Shown here: positions 35,922 through 45,308 of the stretch, piece after piece
Layout of the letters: each line of letters begins with the position of its first letter
Position numbering within the stretch: the stretch's first letter is position 1
NCBI GenBank assembly: GCA_020633295.1
Contig: JACKDW010000014.1
Span: 1-64,000, forward strand
Direction of reading: 5' to 3'
Source: Myxococcales bacterium
Lineage (GTDB): Bacteria; Myxococcota_A; Polyangia; Nannocystales; Nannocystaceae
Length of the DNA stretch: 64,000 bases
Translations under genes and position numbers: made by a program
Notes under the pieces: model-generated
Database searches by the model: none
Seen by the model: only the letters and a program-made list of their open reading frames with translations
What the model was told of the DNA's origin: nothing

Positions 35922-37298
35922 ATGCGTTCACAACCCAGCGTCGTGCGGAAGCTCTTGGGGTTCACGGTGCCAGTCGGGCTCGGCGCCGCCGCGCTGCTGC
36001 TCATGGCGAGCGCGCGCGAGGACCCGCCGCGCCGACCGCCGGCGGAGCAGGGGCGCTCGGTCCGCGTCATCACCGTCGCCGAGTACGAGGCGACGCCGCG
36101 CGCGACCGGCTACGGCGTCGTGCGGGCCCAGCGAGAGTGGCAGCTGGTGGCCGAGGTCTCGGGCCGCGTGGTCGAGATGAACGAGAACCTCGAGACAGGT
36201 CGGATCCTGCGCAAGGGCGAGCCGCTGCTCAAGCTCGACCCGCAGGCCTACCGGATCACCGCGTCCCAGCAGAAAGCGACGGTCGCGAACGCGAAGGCGC
36301 AGCTCGCGGAGCTGACCGCGAAGGAGCGCAACACCAACGCGAGCCTGAAGATCGCGCAGCGCTCCCTCGAGCTCGCCGAGAAGGACTACGCGCGCGCGCA
36401 GGAGCTGTACCGCGGCGGCAACATCCCGGCGAGCGAGGTCGACGAGGCCGAGCGCAAGGTCCTCAGCGACAAGACCACGGCGCAGAACCTCAAGAACACG
36501 CTCGCCGAGCTCCCGGCGAGTCGACGCAAGCTCAAGGCGCTCATCGACCAGTACGAGGCCGGCGTCGCCGGGGCGGAGCTCGACATCTCGCACACCGAGC
36601 TGGTCGTCCCCTTCGACCTGCGGATCCGCGCCGTCAACGTGCAGCTCAGCGAGCTCGTCACGGTCGGCACGACGCTCGCCGAGGGCGACGGGATCAACGT
36701 CGCCGAGGTCCCCGCGCAGTTCTCGATCGGCTCGCTCATGCCGCTCGTGCGCGGCGCGCGGCCGGACGCCGGCGCCTCGCCGCGCGCCGTCTCGCGGCTG
36801 CGCGAGTCGATCGACGGGCAGCTCCGCGCCACGGTCCGCCTCGAGAGCGGCGCCCTCACGGCGCGCTGGGAGGGCGTCGTCGATCGCTTCGAAAACATCG
36901 ACTCCGAGACCCGGACCGTCGCGGTCGTCGTCGCCGTCGACAAGCCCTTCGACCAGGCGCGGATCGGCGAGCAGCCCCCGCTGGTCCGCGGGATGTACGT
37001 CGAGGTCGAGCTCCGCGGGCGACCGCGACCCGGGTGCCGCGCGGTGCCGAGGGGCGCGCTGCGGGGCGCGACCGTGCACGTCGTCGGGCCCGAGGAGCGG
37101 CTCGAGACGCGCGCGGTCGAGCTCGCGTTCGTCCAGGACGCCTACGCCTGCGTCGCGTCGGGGCTCGAGCCCGGCGAGCGCGTCGTGCTGACGAACCTCG
37201 TCCCGGCGATCGAGGGCATGCTGCTCGCGCCGCGCGTCGACGAGGCCGCCGAGGGCTCGCTGCGCGCGGCGGTCACCGGCGAGGAGGCGACGCCGTGA
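35922..37298 (+). CDS. RND efflux periplasmic adaptor (membrane fusion protein)
   Basis: A 458-residue HlyD/AcrA-type adaptor. An N-terminal membrane anchor (LLGFTVPVGLGAAALLLMAS) leads to a barrel-sandwich half (VVRAQREWQLVAEVSGRVVE), a long alpha-hairpin (about 115-215, YARAQELYRGGNIPASEVDE), the second lipoyl half (ISHTELVVPFDLRIR) and beta-barrel and membrane-proximal domains. ATG 35922 has GGAG 7 nt upstream. Its stop overlaps the start of the RND transporter (GTGA), so they form one operon. No outer-membrane channel gene is present here. Confidence 0.9.
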   Translation: MRSQPSVVRKLLGFTVPVGLGAAALLLMASAREDPPRRPPAEQGRSVRVITVAEYEATPRATGYGVVRAQREWQLVAEVSGRVVEMNENLETGRILRKGEPLLKLDPQAYRITASQQKATVANAKAQLAELTAKERNTNASLKIAQRSLELAEKDYARAQELYRGGNIPASEVDEAERKVLSDKTTAQNLKNTLAELPASRRKLKALIDQYEAGVAGAELDISHTELVVPFDLRIRAVNVQLSELVTVGTTLAEGDGINVAEVPAQFSIGSLMPLVRGARPDAGASPRAVSRLRESIDGQLRATVRLESGALTARWEGVVDRFENIDSETRTVAVVVAVDKPFDQARIGEQPPLVRGMYVEVELRGRPRPGCRAVPRGALRGATVHVVGPEERLETRAVELAFVQDAYACVASGLEPGERVVLTNLVPAIEGMLLAPRVDEAAEGSLRAAVTGEEATP

Positions 37299-40200
37299 TC
37301 GCGTTCTTCGCCCGCCACCCGACCGCCGCCAACCTGCTGATGGTCCTGTTCGTCCTGCTGGGCGCGCTCGGCCTGCTCGACCTGCGACGCGAGACCTTCC
37401 CCGAGTTCACCGCAGATCGCGTGACCGTCACCGTCGCCTACCCGGGCGCGAGCGCGCAGACGATCGACGAGACCATCGTGCAGCGCGTCGAGGACGCGGT
37501 CGACGGGATCGAGTACCTGGAGAAGCTGACGTCGGCCGCGCAGGAGGGCGTCGCCACGATCACGCTCGAGATGGAGGACGGCGCCGACCTCACCGAGTTC
37601 AAGGCGGACGTCTCGAGCGCCGTGGACGCGATCACCGACCTCCCGGCGGACGCCGAGGACCCGATCGTGGCCGAGAGCAGCCGCTCGACGCTCGTCGCCT
37701 CGATCGCGGTCACCGGCCCCATGTCCGCGCCGGACCTCAAGCTCTACTGCGAGGACCTCAAGCGCGAGCTGCGTCGCTACGACGAGGTCTCGCAGGTCGA
37801 GGTCGCCGGGTTCTCGACGCACCAGCTGCAGATCCGGCTCAAGCAGGCCGCGGCCGCGCAGTACGGGCTCAGCGTCGCGGACCTCGGCGACCTCATCTCG
37901 GCCCAGAGCCTCGACCTCCCGGTCGGCGCGCTCGACACGGCGGACGGCGAGATCCGGATCCGCTACGACGGGCAGCGCTACACGGTCGAGGACTTCGCGA
38001 CGATCCCCGTCGTCGCCAACGCGGCGGGCGGCGAGGTCCCGCTCGGCGAGCTCGCGGAGATCCTCGACACCTTCGAGCTCGAGGAGGAGAAGCTCCTGTT
38101 CAACGGCGAGCGCGCGGGCATGCTGCGCGTGAGCAAGACGAGCACGCAGGACGCGCTGCGGATCCTCGACGCGATCGAGGACTTCGTCGCGAAGCAGTCC
38201 GCCGCCGCGCCGCCCGGGGTCCGCTTCATCGTGACGGAGAACGCGGCCGCGCCGATCGCCGAGCGGCTCACGCTCCTGCTGACCAACGGCCTCCAGGGGC
38301 TGGTGCTCGTGTTCCTGACGCTCTGGCTGTTCTTCAACACGCGCCTCGCGCTGTGGGTCGCGGCCGGCCTGCCCGTGTCATTCCTCGGCGGCCTCTGGAT
38401 CATGGCGCGCATCGGCTACACGCTGAACATGATGACCATGATGGCGCTGCTGCTGGCGCTGGGTCTGCTCATGGACGACGGCATCGTGCTCGCCGACAAC
38501 GTCGCGGTCCACCTCCGCCGGGGCAAGTCGGCGCTCGCGGCCGCGGTCGACGGGGTCTACGAGGTCAGGACCGGGATCCTCTCGTCCTTCCTCACGACGA
38601 TCTGCGTGTTCGTGCCGCTCTCCTTCCTCGACGGCCAGATCGGCCGCGTCCTGCTCGTCATCCCGGTGGTGCTGATCGCCGTGATGGCGATCAGCCTCGT
38701 CGAGGCCTTCTGCATCCTGCCCAACCACCTCGGTCACTCGCTCGCGGGCTACGATCTGAGCAAGCAGGGCGCGCTCCGCCGCCGCTTCGACGACGGCTTC
38801 GAGGCGTTCCGCGAGCGCGTCGTCGGCCCGCTCGTCGACGCGGCGGTGCGCGCTCGCTACCTCACGCTCGGCGCGGCGCTCGGCCTGTTCCTCCTCTCGC
38901 TCGGGCTGTTCGCCGGCGGCGTCCTGAAGTTCGAGGGCTTCCCCGCGACCGACGGCGACGTCGTGGAGTTCCGCCTGCGCCTGCCCGCCGGGACCTCGCT
39001 CGCGCGGACCGAGGCCGAGGTCCAGCGGGCCGTGCTCGCGCTCGAGCGCGTCAACGCGACGTTCAAGCCGGCGCAGCCGCGCGAGCAGGACCTCGTGCGC
39101 AACGTGACCGTTCGGTACAATTACAACCCGGACTCGCCCGACGCCGGCGCGCACGTCGCGACCGTGCAGGTCGACCTCCTCAGCGTCGAGGAGCGCGCGA
39201 CGACGATCAGCGAGTTCACGAGCGCGTGGCGTGCCGAGACCGGGCCGCTCGCCGACGCGACCGCCGCGCGCTACACCTCGACCTCCTCCGGCCCCGGGGG
39301 CGCGGCGATCGAGCTGCGCGCGCAGGGTCGAGACCTCGAGCAGCTCAGCGCCGCCGGGCAGGAGCTCCGCAGATGGTTCGACGGCTTCGAGGGCGTCTTC
39401 GACCTCAACACCGATCTCGAGCCCGGCACGCCGCAGGTCCGCGTGCGCCTGCGGCCGGGCGCGCTCGGGACCTCCGCCCAGGGGACGCTCGTCGCCCAGC
39501 AGCTGCGCGCCGCGTTCTCGGGCGTCACGCCGCAGGACGTCCAGGCGGGCGCCGAGGACTACGAGGTCATGGTGATGCTCGATGAGACAGGTCGAGACAC
39601 CCTCGCCGACCTCGAGTACTTCGAGCTGCAGCTCGGCGGCGGGCGCCGCGTGCCGCTCGGCGCGGTCGCGGACATCGAGCTCGATCGCAGCTACGCCAAG
39701 ATCGCGCGCGAGCGCGGCGCTCGCACGGTCACCGTCACCGGCGACATCGACACCCAGCTCGCCAACGCGAGCGAGCTGATGCGGCGGTTTCGCGCCGAGC
39801 TGCTCCCGGAGCTCACGACGCGCTACCCGGCGCTGCAATTCGAGATCGGCGGACAGACCGAGGAGTCGGGGAAGACCGCGCGCTCGATGCTCACCGCGCT
39901 CGGCACCGGCCTGTTCGGCGTGTTCTTCCTGCTCAGCTTTCAGTTCCGCAGCTACCTCGAGCCGCTGGTCGTGATGCTCGCGATCCCGCTGGCGCTGATC
40001 GGGGTGCTGTGGGGCAACGTCCTGCTCGGCGACTCGCTCACGCTCCCGGGCATCCTCGGCTTCATCTCGCTCGCGGGCGTCGTCGTCAACGACTCGATCC
40101 TGCTGATGGTGTTCATCAAGCAGGGCGTCGCCGCCGGCGAGTCTCCGGGTGACGCGGCGCGCATGGCCAGCCGCGCGCGCCTGCGCGCCATCATCCTCAC

Positions 40201-40417
40201 CTCCGCGACGACCGCGGCCGGGCTGATCCCGCTGCTGTTCGAGCGCAGCCAGCAGGCGCAGACGCTCATCCCCGTCGCCACGAGCATCGTGTTCGGCATC
40301 CTCGCGTCGACGCTCTTGCTGCTCGTCGTGCTCCCGGCGATGTACGCGATCCTCGGGGACCTCGGGCTGACCGCGGCGCGCGAGCACGCCCACGACGAAC
40401 CCGAAGGCCCGCGCTGA
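37295..40417 (+). CDS. RND-superfamily efflux transporter
   Basis: A 1040-residue AcrB/MdtF-type inner-membrane pump with two repeats of six transmembrane helices and large periplasmic loops. It starts at GTG 37295 (GGAGG 7 nt upstream), with the typical beginning FFARHPTAANLLMVLFVLLG. TM4 carries the proton-relay pair as LMDDGIVLADN, where the common pattern is VDDAIVVVEN. The second half has GIFGVFFLLSFQFRSYLEPL-like and ILGFISLAGVVVNDSILLM segments. Coupled to the adaptor gene, it should export drugs, lipids or metals; the substrate is unknown. It is likely of the hydrophobe/amphiphile (HAE-1) rather than the heavy-metal type. Confidence 0.92.
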   Translation: MIAFFARHPTAANLLMVLFVLLGALGLLDLRRETFPEFTADRVTVTVAYPGASAQTIDETIVQRVEDAVDGIEYLEKLTSAAQEGVATITLEMEDGADLTEFKADVSSAVDAITDLPADAEDPIVAESSRSTLVASIAVTGPMSAPDLKLYCEDLKRELRRYDEVSQVEVAGFSTHQLQIRLKQAAAAQYGLSVADLGDLISAQSLDLPVGALDTADGEIRIRYDGQRYTVEDFATIPVVANAAGGEVPLGELAEILDTFELEEEKLLFNGERAGMLRVSKTSTQDALRILDAIEDFVAKQSAAAPPGVRFIVTENAAAPIAERLTLLLTNGLQGLVLVFLTLWLFFNTRLALWVAAGLPVSFLGGLWIMARIGYTLNMMTMMALLLALGLLMDDGIVLADNVAVHLRRGKSALAAAVDGVYEVRTGILSSFLTTICVFVPLSFLDGQIGRVLLVIPVVLIAVMAISLVEAFCILPNHLGHSLAGYDLSKQGALRRRFDDGFEAFRERVVGPLVDAAVRARYLTLGAALGLFLLSLGLFAGGVLKFEGFPATDGDVVEFRLRLPAGTSLARTEAEVQRAVLALERVNATFKPAQPREQDLVRNVTVRYNYNPDSPDAGAHVATVQVDLLSVEERATTISEFTSAWRAETGPLADATAARYTSTSSGPGGAAIELRAQGRDLEQLSAAGQELRRWFDGFEGVFDLNTDLEPGTPQVRVRLRPGALGTSAQGTLVAQQLRAAFSGVTPQDVQAGAEDYEVMVMLDETGRDTLADLEYFELQLGGGRRVPLGAVADIELDRSYAKIARERGARTVTVTGDIDTQLANASELMRRFRAELLPELTTRYPALQFEIGGQTEESGKTARSMLTALGTGLFGVFFLLSFQFRSYLEPLVVMLAIPLALIGVLWGNVLLGDSLTLPGILGFISLAGVVVNDSILLMVFIKQGVAAGESPGDAARMASRARLRAIILTSATTAAGLIPLLFERSQQAQTLIPVATSIVFGILASTLLLLVVLPAMYAILGDLGLTAAREHAHDEPEGPR

Positions 40418-40496
40418 GCGTACGGGCGCGCTCTCCACGAGCGGTCCTATCGGACAGGCGCGCTCGCGTCGCCACGCGCCCGACGCTCGCGGGCGC

Positions 40497-40735
40497 TCAC
40501 TCCGTCTCCCCGCAGCGCGTGGTGACGCCGAAGCCGGGCGCGCCGTCGCTGCCGACGACGCACGTCGCGGACTCGCTCGTCTCCTCGCACGACTCGGGCA
40601 GCTCGCAGCGAATCGTGTCCCCAGGACGGCACTCCCAGTCGTTGCGACACGGACCCCAGGTCAGCGCCTCCGGGCGGCAATACTGCACGCCATCCCCGAC
40701 GCACGCGTTCGCGGTATCGTTCAGAGCAGAGCACG
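40497..40735 (-). pseudogene. Cys-rich protein fragment, probably a remnant
   Basis: A short frame ending at 40497 reads as a plausible secreted Cys-rich module: ACVGDGVQYCRPEALTWGPC, then NDWECRPGDTIRC, ESCEETSESATC and FGVTTRCGETE, with about eight Cys. It has no start codon with a ribosome-binding site and no signal peptide, and its 5' end merges into the PlsC gene end in another frame. It resembles the tail of the Cys-rich exported proteins common in myxobacteria. Most likely it is a 3' remnant; a GTG at 40688 could allow a 63-residue product. Confidence 0.4.
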
Positions 40736-41464
40736 CGCCCGCGCGATCAGTCGGACAACCTCCGCCTCGAGCTCGCGGACGAGCTTCGCTGCGCCCTCCG
40801 CGGGGCGCAGCGGCGCACCAATGGCGAGGCCAACCGTGAGGCGAGGCCGACCGCCGACGTTGCGTATGTGCTCAAGAAAGGACTCCTCGACGTACTCGGT
40901 CCCCGTCGGATACGCGATCCCGACCGGGACGATCTCGACGTCGAGGCCGCGTGTCGCCGCGAGGGCGCCGGCGGCGAAGGGGAGGAGCGTGTCGCCGGCG
41001 CTCGTCGTTCCTTCGGGGAAGACCGAGACTGAGCGCCCGTGACGGAGGTGCGCCCGGATCTGGCGTATCGCCTGGGCGCCGCTCTGCGCCGACTCTCGGT
41101 TGACGAAGATCGTCTGGGTCCGGCGCGCGGCGTGACCGATGAGCGGCCAGTCGGCGACGTCGGCCCGACTGACGAGGGAGCCCCCGAACAGCGCGAAGAG
41201 GATCAGGATGTCGTAGGCGCTCCGGTGGTTGGCGATCACGAGCCGGGCGCGACCCGCCTCCGCGGTCGCGGAGCCGGAGAGCCGGAGCTCGACGCCGTTG
41301 ATCCACAGCAGCCCCCGACACCAGCGCTTCAGCTCGCGCTCGGCCGTGAGCTCGCGCGCGCCCGGGCGCATGAGGAGCTTCGCCTCCAGCAGCGTGAAGG
41401 CGGCGACCGTCCACGCGAGCGCGCCGCTCGCCCGGACGCCGCGACGGAGCGTTTCAGCCACCAT
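40721..41464 (-). CDS. 1-acyl-sn-glycerol-3-phosphate acyltransferase (PlsC family)
   Basis: A 247-residue membrane-associated acyltransferase. The catalytic HX4D motif is NHRSAYD, the phosphate-binding block is FPEGTTS, block III is FVNRES and block IV is VPVGIAYP. A hydrophobic N-terminal stretch (LAWTVAAFTLLEAKLLM) anchors it. It would transfer a fatty acyl group to lysophosphatidate or a related lysolipid at the cytoplasmic membrane. ATG 41464 has AAGGA just upstream. It is transcribed alone. Assignment is firm; the acceptor is not proven. Confidence 0.9.
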   Translation of the reverse strand: MVAETLRRGVRASGALAWTVAAFTLLEAKLLMRPGARELTAERELKRWCRGLLWINGVELRLSGSATAEAGRARLVIANHRSAYDILILFALFGGSLVSRADVADWPLIGHAARRTQTIFVNRESAQSGAQAIRQIRAHLRHGRSVSVFPEGTTSAGDTLLPFAAGALAATRGLDVEIVPVGIAYPTGTEYVEESFLEHIRNVGGRPRLTVGLAIGAPLRPAEGAAKLVRELEAEVVRLIARARALL

Positions 41465-41514
41465 TCCTTGAAAATTCTACACCGACGACGGCCAGCGAGA
41501 CGGGCGCGAGCGCG

Positions 41515-42342
41515 CTACCAGGCCGGGTAGGCGCAGGCGGGGTCTTCGGTCGGGCACAGCTCCGGGGTGAAGTCGCACTCGATGCAGGTCTCACAGCGAT
41601 CGGGATCGCGGCCGTCGTAGCCGAAGCGCTGAATCACCCAGCCGTCGACCTGTCGGCCCTCGCAGCCGACGAACGATCCCGTGGGCGCGCCGGGGCACTC
41701 CAGACCGACGAAGGTGTCGCAGTAGCCCTCGCAGATCGCTCGCCCGCGGCAGGTCCCGCCGCCGGCGCAGGTCCCGTGGCCGAGCGCGCGGTCGACGGTC
41801 TCCACGATCTCGTGGGCGGCGATCTGCGTCTCGCTGCGCAGGCGATCGCCGGTGGGCCAGCACTCCGGGGTGGTGCGGACGACGCCCACGCCCGCGACGC
41901 GCCCGGCGACCGTCGCCACCGAGTTGCGCCCGCACGCGCCGACCCAGAGGTCCGGGTGCCCGCCGAACACGAGGTAGAGCGGCGTCTCGCCCGGGCGCGG
42001 CGTCGGGAGACCCGCGTCTGTTCCGACATGTCTCTCGAGCCATTCCGACGCGAGCTCGTCCCAGTCGAGCAGCCGCCCCGGCGGCGGGAGGGCGTACGAG
42101 CCGCGCAGCTCGACCTGGGCTTCGCCCTCCCAGTAGTGGTTCAGCGTCGAGCCCTCGATCAGGCACTCGAGGAAGCGGTCGAGCAGCTCGCGGTCCTCGT
42201 CGCCGGAGCCCGCGAACCAGACGGCGTGGAGGCCGAAGACCTCGGGGGCCTCCTGCACGGGTAGATCGGGCGACTCGCGCTCATCCGCGCAGCCGGCGAG
42301 CGCGAGCGCGAGCGCGAGCGGACAGAGCGAAGCGCGGCCCAC
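41515..42342 (-). CDS. Cys-rich lipoprotein with a HEXXE-like motif
   Basis: A 275-residue predicted lipoprotein: the signal peptide ends in lipobox LAGC (Cys18). The mature part is Cys-rich, with FGGHPDLWVGACG, AAHEIVETVDRALGHG and a C-terminal Cys array (CDTFVGLEC, CETCIECDF). HEIVET has a zincin-like His-Glu arrangement but lacks the full HEXXH, so protease activity is uncertain. It starts at GTG 42342, 7 nt after the stop of the upstream lipoprotein gene, so the two form an operon. A lineage-specific surface protein is likely. Confidence 0.75.
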   Translation of the reverse strand: MGRASLCPLALALALAGCADERESPDLPVQEAPEVFGLHAVWFAGSGDEDRELLDRFLECLIEGSTLNHYWEGEAQVELRGSYALPPPGRLLDWDELASEWLERHVGTDAGLPTPRPGETPLYLVFGGHPDLWVGACGRNSVATVAGRVAGVGVVRTTPECWPTGDRLRSETQIAAHEIVETVDRALGHGTCAGGGTCRGRAICEGYCDTFVGLECPGAPTGSFVGCEGRQVDGWVIQRFGYDGRDPDRCETCIECDFTPELCPTEDPACAYPAW

Positions 42343-42349
42343 GACGAAC

Positions 42350-43117
42350 TCAGAGATCGGGACACGGGCTGCACGCGCCCGCTCGATCGAGCACGAGGCA
42401 CGCGGCGCAGTCGCAGAACTCCTTGAAGATCTCGCACACCGGCGGCGTCTCGGCGACGTTTTTGTCCTCGGCCTTATGGGCGATTCGGGCTTCCGGGGTC
42501 CCCGCGTGCGCAGCGGCGAAGGCCGTCAGCAGGATGTAGGGCGAGATCGTCTTGAACTCGTTGTACTGCTCGACCAGCCTGAGGGCCTCGTAGCCGTTCG
42601 GCACGGTCGTGAAGCTGTCCATCGCGTCGCCATCGAAGGCCCAGACGTCGTAGGTGTCGTCGGGGTTCTTCGACACGGCGACGCCCTTGGTCAGATCTCC
42701 GATGGTGACGTAGTTCTCGACCTGGTCGTAGAGGAAGTAGCGCTGGTCGCTGAGGTCCGCGTTCGAGACGAAGAAGGACACCTGCCCGCCGAGCGCCGCC
42801 GCGTCGATGATCGTCTCGGTCGAGACCTCTTGCTCGCCGAGCCCGTCGACGATGATGCGGCCGTCGTCGATGAGCCACTGGGTGCCGTCGTCAAAGACGT
42901 CGAAGTCGCTGACCTCGAAGTCGGTGAGCGTGATCCCCCAGGTCTCCTTGAGGTACGCATGAATCGGCTGCTCGGCGCCGGTCTCGCTCGCTTCGCCGGT
43001 CTCGCTGGTCTCGGTCGCGCTCGCGGAGTCTTCGGTCTCTCCTTCGCCGCCCGAGCACGCCGCGAGGGCGGTGATGAGCATCAGTGAAGGGGCGCGCGCG
43101 AAATATTTCGTCTTCAT
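42350..43117 (-). CDS. Lipoprotein, hypothetical
   Basis: A 255-residue lipoprotein with signal peptide and lipobox LAAC, followed by an acidic Ser/Thr/Glu linker (TEDSASATETSETGEASETG), a hallmark of myxobacterial surface lipoproteins. The core (WLIDDGRIIVDGLGEQEV, then YFLYDQVENYVTIGDLTKG) is an unrecognised beta-rich domain, and the C-terminus has a Cys cluster (CEIFKEFCDCAACLVLD). It is the first gene of a two-lipoprotein operon and is divergent from the Lnt-like gene (97 nt). Confidence 0.75.
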   Translation of the reverse strand: MKTKYFARAPSLMLITALAACSGGEGETEDSASATETSETGEASETGAEQPIHAYLKETWGITLTDFEVSDFDVFDDGTQWLIDDGRIIVDGLGEQEVSTETIIDAAALGGQVSFFVSNADLSDQRYFLYDQVENYVTIGDLTKGVAVSKNPDDTYDVWAFDGDAMDSFTTVPNGYEALRLVEQYNEFKTISPYILLTAFAAAHAGTPEARIAHKAEDKNVAETPPVCEIFKEFCDCAACLVLDRAGACSPCPDL

Positions 43118-43214
43118 GGGAAATTTCTCTGGCAGCGGGAGCGAGCCACACCATCGTCAGTCTATATTTGCCCTGTCTGTTCGTGCAGGTGGATTGCCAA
43201 CCCCAGGGAGCAGG

Positions 43215-45308
43215 ATGAGCGGGGGCGCCGTTGAGGGCGCGACCGACGAGGTGACCGCTGGGATAGATACAACGCGCCCCCGATCGCCGGCGTACGCCGT
43301 AGGCCCGCGGATCCCCCCCCGGGCCTACGATCGGAGGACCGCGCTCCTGTACGGGCTCGCGGGCGCGCTGCTCGGGGCGGCGCTCTCGTCGCCGCTGCTC
43401 GCCGTCGGCGCGTGGATCTCCTTCGCCGCGATGACGGTGGCGCTCGCGCGCACTCGCTCCGCGCTCCTCGCCAGCGCGAGCGTGCTCGTCGCCCACGCGC
43501 TGACCTGCATGATCGCGTTCCCGTGGATGTGGACCGGGAACCTCCTGTTCTTTAACTACAGCCTCGCGGGGATGGTCGCGTTTCGCTTCGGCGAGGCGAT
43601 GATCCTCGCGGTGCCCTACGCGATCGCGCTCGGGGTCGGCCACGCGCTCCTGCACAAGCAGCTCGCGGCGCGGCTGTGGACGCCGCTCGCGTGGGCGGGG
43701 GGCGAGGCGCTCAGCTACGCGATCAGCAACGCCTGCGTCGATGACTGGCTCAACACGCAGTGGGCGGTGCGGCCGGTGCTCCGGGCGCTCGCGCTGGTCG
43801 GCTGGTGGCCGCTCGTGCTCGCGAGTCTGTTCGCGGCGGCGTCAATCGGCGAGAGCGTGGCGACCCGGCGCTGGCGAGTCGCGCTCCCGAGCGTCGCGAT
43901 CTTCGTGGCGATCGGGCTCGCGCCGCCGATCGCCGATGACAAGGCCGAGCGGCTCGAGGGGCTCGCGGCCATGCACACGACGACGGAGGGCACGCTCCCG
44001 CACGACCTGCCCGACGGCGTGGAGCTCCTGATCTGGCCCGAGACCGCGCTCGAGCTGCGACCGATCCTCGCGGAGGGGTCGGGCAACGGCGCCGTGCTCC
44101 CCGAGCTCATCCCCGCGAGCGAGGCGGACCACCTGATCGGTCTCCAGACCGTGCTCACGGGCGGGGTGCGGCAAAACCAAGTCGTGGCGGTCGCGGCCGA
44201 CGGGCGCGTGCTCGAGAGCCGGGCCAAGCAGGTGTTCCTGCCCGTCGCCGAGCGCCGCTTCCTCGGCCTCGGCAACACGCCGTACCGCGCGGGGCGCAGG
44301 CGGGCGCTATTCCAAGTGGGCGGGCGGGCGATCGTCCCGCTGATCTGCGGCGAGGGCCTCTCGCGCCACATGCTGGCGGACGGGGTCGAGGCTGGCGGTC
44401 AGCTGTGGACCGTCCTCGCCGGCGACCAATGGTTGGCGAGTGAAGTGGCGCTCAGGCAATTTCTCGCCATCCAGGTGCTCCGCTCGGTCGAGTACGGGGT
44501 CCCGTCCATCCGCGCCTCCTACGCCGGACACGCGACCTTCGTCGCTGCCGACGGGCGGGTGCTCGCGCGGAGCAGCCGCGCTCGCAACGGCCTGCTCGTC
44601 TGGGATCGGGAGCGCGGGGCCCGGGACTTCGACTTCCGCGGGCGGAGGATCGAGGACGAGGCACCGCCGGTCGATCCTCCGCCTGACATCGCGGTGCTCT
44701 ACTCGCAACGCGCTCCGCACCTGCGCGCGCGCTGCCCCGAGGGGCGCTGCGCCTACCACACGCTCGAGGACTTCGAATGCCCCGGGTCCAGGGCGTCGGC
44801 GGTGATCGTCGCCGGGCACGGTCAGCCGCCCGACTACCTCTCGCGTCCGGCCGCTGAGGTCGCCGCGGCGATCCGCTGCTTCGAGCCCGAGCTGGTGGTC
44901 GTCGACACGTGCTTCGGATCCTCGAGCGAGCTCCTCTCGGCGCTCGGCGAGCTCGACGCGATCATCGTCGCGTCGCCCACGCTCCTGCCCAGCTCCGGCT
45001 TCACCTACGGGCGAGACTTCTTCGCGGCCGCCGATCCGGTGACCCGCGCGGCCGCGGTTCAGACGTTGCCGGTGAGCGAGCTCCTGCGCTGGCGCAACGA
45101 TCCGCGGGCGCTCGCGGCGACGATCGCCGAGGTCGACGCCATGGACGCGGGCGAGCTCGGCGATCACCTCGCGCGTCGGCGGCCGCCCCGGGTCAAGGTC
45201 GAGCTGCCCGGAGGCGGACCCGTGCTCGTCCCCTTCGTCTGGGAGCGACTCGGGCCACAGCGGCCCCCGCCGCGCTCGCGCCCGCGCGCACGACCGGCGC
45301 GACCGTGA
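43215..45308 (+). CDS. Apolipoprotein N-acyltransferase-like protein with C-terminal clan CD protease-like domain
   Basis: A 697-residue membrane protein. After about 8 hydrophobic segments (40-235) comes a carbon-nitrogen hydrolase domain with Lnt-type residues Glu276 (IWPET), Lys338 (RAKQVFLPVAERRFLGLG) and Cys378 (PLICGEG). At 525-600 there is an extra domain with VIVAGHGQPPDYL (His535) and LVVVDTCFGSSSELL (Cys566), the His-Gly and Asp-x-Cys signature of caspase/gingipain-type clan CD cysteine peptidases. ATG 43215 is preceded by GGGAG. It would acylate lipoproteins or related substrates; it lies next to two lipoprotein genes. The fusion is unusual; the protease assignment is by motif only. 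Confidence 0.75.
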   Translation: MSGGAVEGATDEVTAGIDTTRPRSPAYAVGPRIPPRAYDRRTALLYGLAGALLGAALSSPLLAVGAWISFAAMTVALARTRSALLASASVLVAHALTCMIAFPWMWTGNLLFFNYSLAGMVAFRFGEAMILAVPYAIALGVGHALLHKQLAARLWTPLAWAGGEALSYAISNACVDDWLNTQWAVRPVLRALALVGWWPLVLASLFAAASIGESVATRRWRVALPSVAIFVAIGLAPPIADDKAERLEGLAAMHTTTEGTLPHDLPDGVELLIWPETALELRPILAEGSGNGAVLPELIPASEADHLIGLQTVLTGGVRQNQVVAVAADGRVLESRAKQVFLPVAERRFLGLGNTPYRAGRRRALFQVGGRAIVPLICGEGLSRHMLADGVEAGGQLWTVLAGDQWLASEVALRQFLAIQVLRSVEYGVPSIRASYAGHATFVAADGRVLARSSRARNGLLVWDRERGARDFDFRGRRIEDEAPPVDPPPDIAVLYSQRAPHLRARCPEGRCAYHTLEDFECPGSRASAVIVAGHGQPPDYLSRPAAEVAAAIRCFEPELVVVDTCFGSSSELLSALGELDAIIVASPTLLPSSGFTYGRDFFAAADPVTRAAAVQTLPVSELLRWRNDPRALAATIAEVDAMDAGELGDHLARRRPPRVKVELPGGGPVLVPFVWERLGPQRPPPRSRPRARPARP

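Noticed and set aside
35408..37294. Extension of the RND frame far upstream of its real start
   Set aside because: The added sequence is the shadow of the SDR and adaptor genes; GTG 37295 with GGAGG is the natural start.
38378..40438. 686-codon minus-strand frame opposite the RND transporter
   Set aside because: Antisense shadow with no domain; the plus strand has a complete RND protein.
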